Below are positions 36,388-38,206 of a stretch of DNA of 38,206 bases, in pieces (position 1 is the first letter of the stretch; every line of letters starts with the position of its first letter). This DNA comes from Candidatus Neomarinimicrobiota bacterium (lineage in GTDB: Bacteria > Fidelibacterota > Marinisomatia > Marinisomatales > S15-B10), in the NCBI GenBank assembly GCA_012964825.1, contig DTTI01000030.1:1-38206 (forward strand), written 5' to 3'. The position numbers and the translations under genes are program-made. The notes beneath the pieces were generated by a model. It did no database searches. It was given only the letters and a program-made list of their open reading frames with translations, and had not been told where the DNA came from.

Positions 36388-36494
36388 AATTTTTCCTTAA
36401 CAGTTAATGAAATAGTTTACTAAATGTCGGGTCTACACTAATAAAGATTTTACGTAGAATAAATCTATTGAATAAGGAAGATAACCTGATGAAA

Positions 36495-38153
36495 TCAGCG
36501 AAGTAGAACAAGTCTTTTTGAATATTGTGAACCATCAGCCTCCAATGTGTAAATATATATTCCGCTCGCAACAGGATTGTTGCGGCTATCCAAACCATTC
36601 CAGACAACCTTGTGTGCACCAGCTGATCTGTTACCCGTTTCCAGTGTTTTCACCAGTTCACCATTAATACTGGATATGAAGAGGTTTACATCACGTCTCG
36701 CACCCAGTGAATACTCGATGGTGGTCGTAGGGTTAAACGGGTTGGGATAGTTCTGGAACAGACTGAAAGTATGCGCCACGAGGGCTTCATCATCAATCGC
36801 CAGCCAATAGGGGTCGCGTTTGCTGCTAGCCAACCTGAGATCATCCATAAACCATGTAGCTTCATCACTTACTGCAGCTGAAATTGTATCGCCAATTGAA
36901 TCAAGTTTTGCTTCCCGTCTGGCATGGATACCCATGGCAATCGTGTGAATGTTGGTAATCACGTTATCGTGATCAGGGCTGGATGATGAATCTGGTGTAA
37001 ACATGTCAGCAAATGGTATTACAATCTCACGATACATGGCACCTGTAGTTCTCCCATGATATCCTTTAGGATAGTCTGAATCTATATGGTTTAACAGTCC
37101 ATAATGACCGGGACGCTCATTATCTCCACCCCAGCGGAAAAGCTGTACAGAACCGTCTGAATTCACGTCCTTTACATCAAAGGTGAAGATGAGGTTCTTA
37201 CGTATGGGTACGCTAGTCACCTTAAATCCCAAGCGGAGCGATGTGGCATTACCAACGGCAATTGGGGTGTCAAATGTATAACTCATATCAGACCACATTC
37301 CCGAGACATAAAAGCTTGATTCGTCCATTGTAATGTTTCCCTTAACACTACCTGCACCTTCAGCATAATACTCACTGCTATTTTCTAAGGTAACTATATT
37401 AGCAGGATCACCTGTTTTAACACTCCAATCTGCGACATTTTCTTCCATGCTCAGAAGTTGACCGTGATCACGGCTTCTGGCAAAATAAAGGTCATCAATG
37501 AGAAATTTCACCGTATCTGAAACCTCACCTCCCGTTGAATAAGAGACAGAATCATTATCAGTATGAACACCAAAAGCAAACTTCCTGATAGCACTGAAGT
37601 CCATCCATCCATCCGTAGGAGAGTACCAGGCTGGCTGTACCAGATTCCGGAAAGGAATTGTTACATCAAACCAGGATGAAGCAATGCTATCATCGGTGGT
37701 AATAGAATGTGGAGTATAGAAAATGTCAAGATCTTCTGGGTAACGCCACATTTCTCCCGCTTCACCCGCACCATCATCTTCGAAAAGATCACAGGTGAAC
37801 TGCAGACTGCGGTGGTTTTGAGTCGGCTCTTTAATTATCTTCAGTTTGAAATGAAGTTCGTCATAGGTAGATGCATCATAAGCTTCATCTAGTGTAAAAC
37901 TGATGTCAGTCCAGCCTCCCCAAACGTAGAAGGTATGGTATTCAACCATAACTGACATACTAGCTGAACCTTCGACGTAGTCTTCATTATCGTTTTCAAG
38001 AACAATAGTATTCTCAGGAAGTGAGCCACCTGAAGCCCAGACACTGGCATCCTCGAAACTGATCATGGTTGACTGACCGTATAGAGAAACTAGTCCGGTT
38101 ACAATAAACAAAAAAGTCAGAGCCAAAAACCTTCCTAGATTAAGATGGCACAT
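36495..38153 (-). CDS. T9SS-sorted protein with two tandem carbohydrate-binding-like domains
   Basis: A 552-residue secreted protein with a signal peptide (FLALTFLFIVTGLVSLYGQ). Two related beta-sandwich domains follow, about residues 25-240 and 250-460. Both start with an MEE/SFED-type strand and contain (V/E)GxxS(M/V) and FYVxGxWxDxSyTfD elements, and both end with (F/L)xxDDLxxA. This layout resembles CBM11-like or galactose-binding folds, but the family assignment is tentative. The end is the sorting domain: FQNYPNPFNPTTTIEYSL and a FlgD-like Ig fold ending in SGIYIYTLEADG and KRLVLLR. It has no catalytic domain, so it probably binds glycan or acts as an adhesin. It starts 3 bases after the partial gene at the right edge. 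Confidence 0.85.
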   Translation of the reverse strand: MCHLNLGRFLALTFLFIVTGLVSLYGQSTMISFEDASVWASGGSLPENTIVLENDNEDYVEGSASMSVMVEYHTFYVWGGWTDISFTLDEAYDASTYDELHFKLKIIKEPTQNHRSLQFTCDLFEDDGAGEAGEMWRYPEDLDIFYTPHSITTDDSIASSWFDVTIPFRNLVQPAWYSPTDGWMDFSAIRKFAFGVHTDNDSVSYSTGGEVSDTVKFLIDDLYFARSRDHGQLLSMEENVADWSVKTGDPANIVTLENSSEYYAEGAGSVKGNITMDESSFYVSGMWSDMSYTFDTPIAVGNATSLRLGFKVTSVPIRKNLIFTFDVKDVNSDGSVQLFRWGGDNERPGHYGLLNHIDSDYPKGYHGRTTGAMYREIVIPFADMFTPDSSSSPDHDNVITNIHTIAMGIHARREAKLDSIGDTISAAVSDEATWFMDDLRLASSKRDPYWLAIDDEALVAHTFSLFQNYPNPFNPTTTIEYSLGARRDVNLFISSINGELVKTLETGNRSAGAHKVVWNGLDSRNNPVASGIYIYTLEADGSQYSKRLVLLR

Positions 38154-38156
38154 AAT

Positions 38157-38206
38157 TTACAATCGTAATCTCAGACCAATGTCCGCTGTCCGGCCATAGT
38201 GCTGTT
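38157..38206 (-). CDS. 3' end of an upstream gene, possibly outer-membrane beta-barrel protein
   Basis: Only 15 codons and a TAA are in the window. They read QHYGRTADIGLRLRL, an alternating Leu/Arg end of the kind that closes outer-membrane barrels such as TonB-dependent receptors, though the usual terminal aromatic residue is absent. The next gene starts 3 bases after the stop, so the two are cotranscribed. The function remains a guess with so little sequence. Confidence 0.4.
   Translation of the reverse strand, partial: QHYGRTADIGLRLRL

Noticed and set aside
1-38206. CRISPR arrays, insertion sequences, attachment sites, rRNA genes, riboswitches
   Set aside because: No direct-repeat arrays, transposase genes, terminal inverted repeats, rRNA-like segments or recognisable riboswitch folds were seen on either strand.

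Overview
The window looks like a fragment of a Gram-negative marine-type bacterium that exports proteins through a type IX-like secretion system. Two proteins, one at each end, carry the C-terminal sorting signature F-x-N-[YF]-P-N-P-F-N-P-T-[TS]-[TS]-I-x-Y. This form is typical of Marinimicrobia (SAR406), Calditrichota and Ignavibacteria. Many other products carry lipoprotein or signal peptides, and base composition is moderate. The phylum is an inference from these traits, not something seen directly. I see no insertion sequences, phage genes or CRISPR arrays.

Layout. (1) 1-4598, minus strand: a very large modular surface protein cut by the left edge. Its reading frame is broken by one base inside the signal peptide. 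(2) 4599-4837: a divergent promoter region with a textbook CRP/FNR-type palindrome. (3) 4838-9748, plus strand: a three-gene operon of CocE-type lipoprotein hydrolase, sodium:solute symporter and acyl-CoA synthetase of the malonyl-CoA-synthetase type. Together these suggest release, uptake and activation of a carboxylic acid. (4) 9731-17227, minus strand: leuS, a PutP-like symporter, tRNA-Pro(CGG), a YqaA-type membrane protein, a family 2 glycosyltransferase, a CsgG-like lipoprotein and a nitrilase-family protein that lacks the family's catalytic lysine. (5) 17343-20353, plus strand: a tightly packed SDR / acyl-CoA dehydrogenase / APH-like kinase operon. It resembles the 4-hydroxyacyl-CoA pathway of Pseudomonas Lva and mammalian ACAD10/11.

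(6) 20337-38206, all on the minus strand: a long run of mostly exported enzymes, many overlapping by a few bases. In transcription order these are a T9SS-sorted double carbohydrate-binding-like protein, a YtcJ-like amidohydrolase, a PAP2 phosphatase, an unknown exported protein, a sarcosine-oxidase-like FAD enzyme, an amidohydrolase, an M1 aminopeptidase, a mini-lipoprotein, a GH1 glycosidase, a DmpA-type P1 peptidase, a small lipoprotein, an exported MsrB, a dienelactone hydrolase, a TPR lipoprotein, a saccharopine-dehydrogenase-like protein and an SMP-30/strictosidine-synthase-like protein. The overall picture is a scavenger of peptides, amides and glycosides.

The most promising leads are the 4-hydroxyacid-type operon, the hydrolase/transporter/ligase operon, the lysine-less nitrilase, and small unexplained reading frames at 24282-24693 and 25712-25846.
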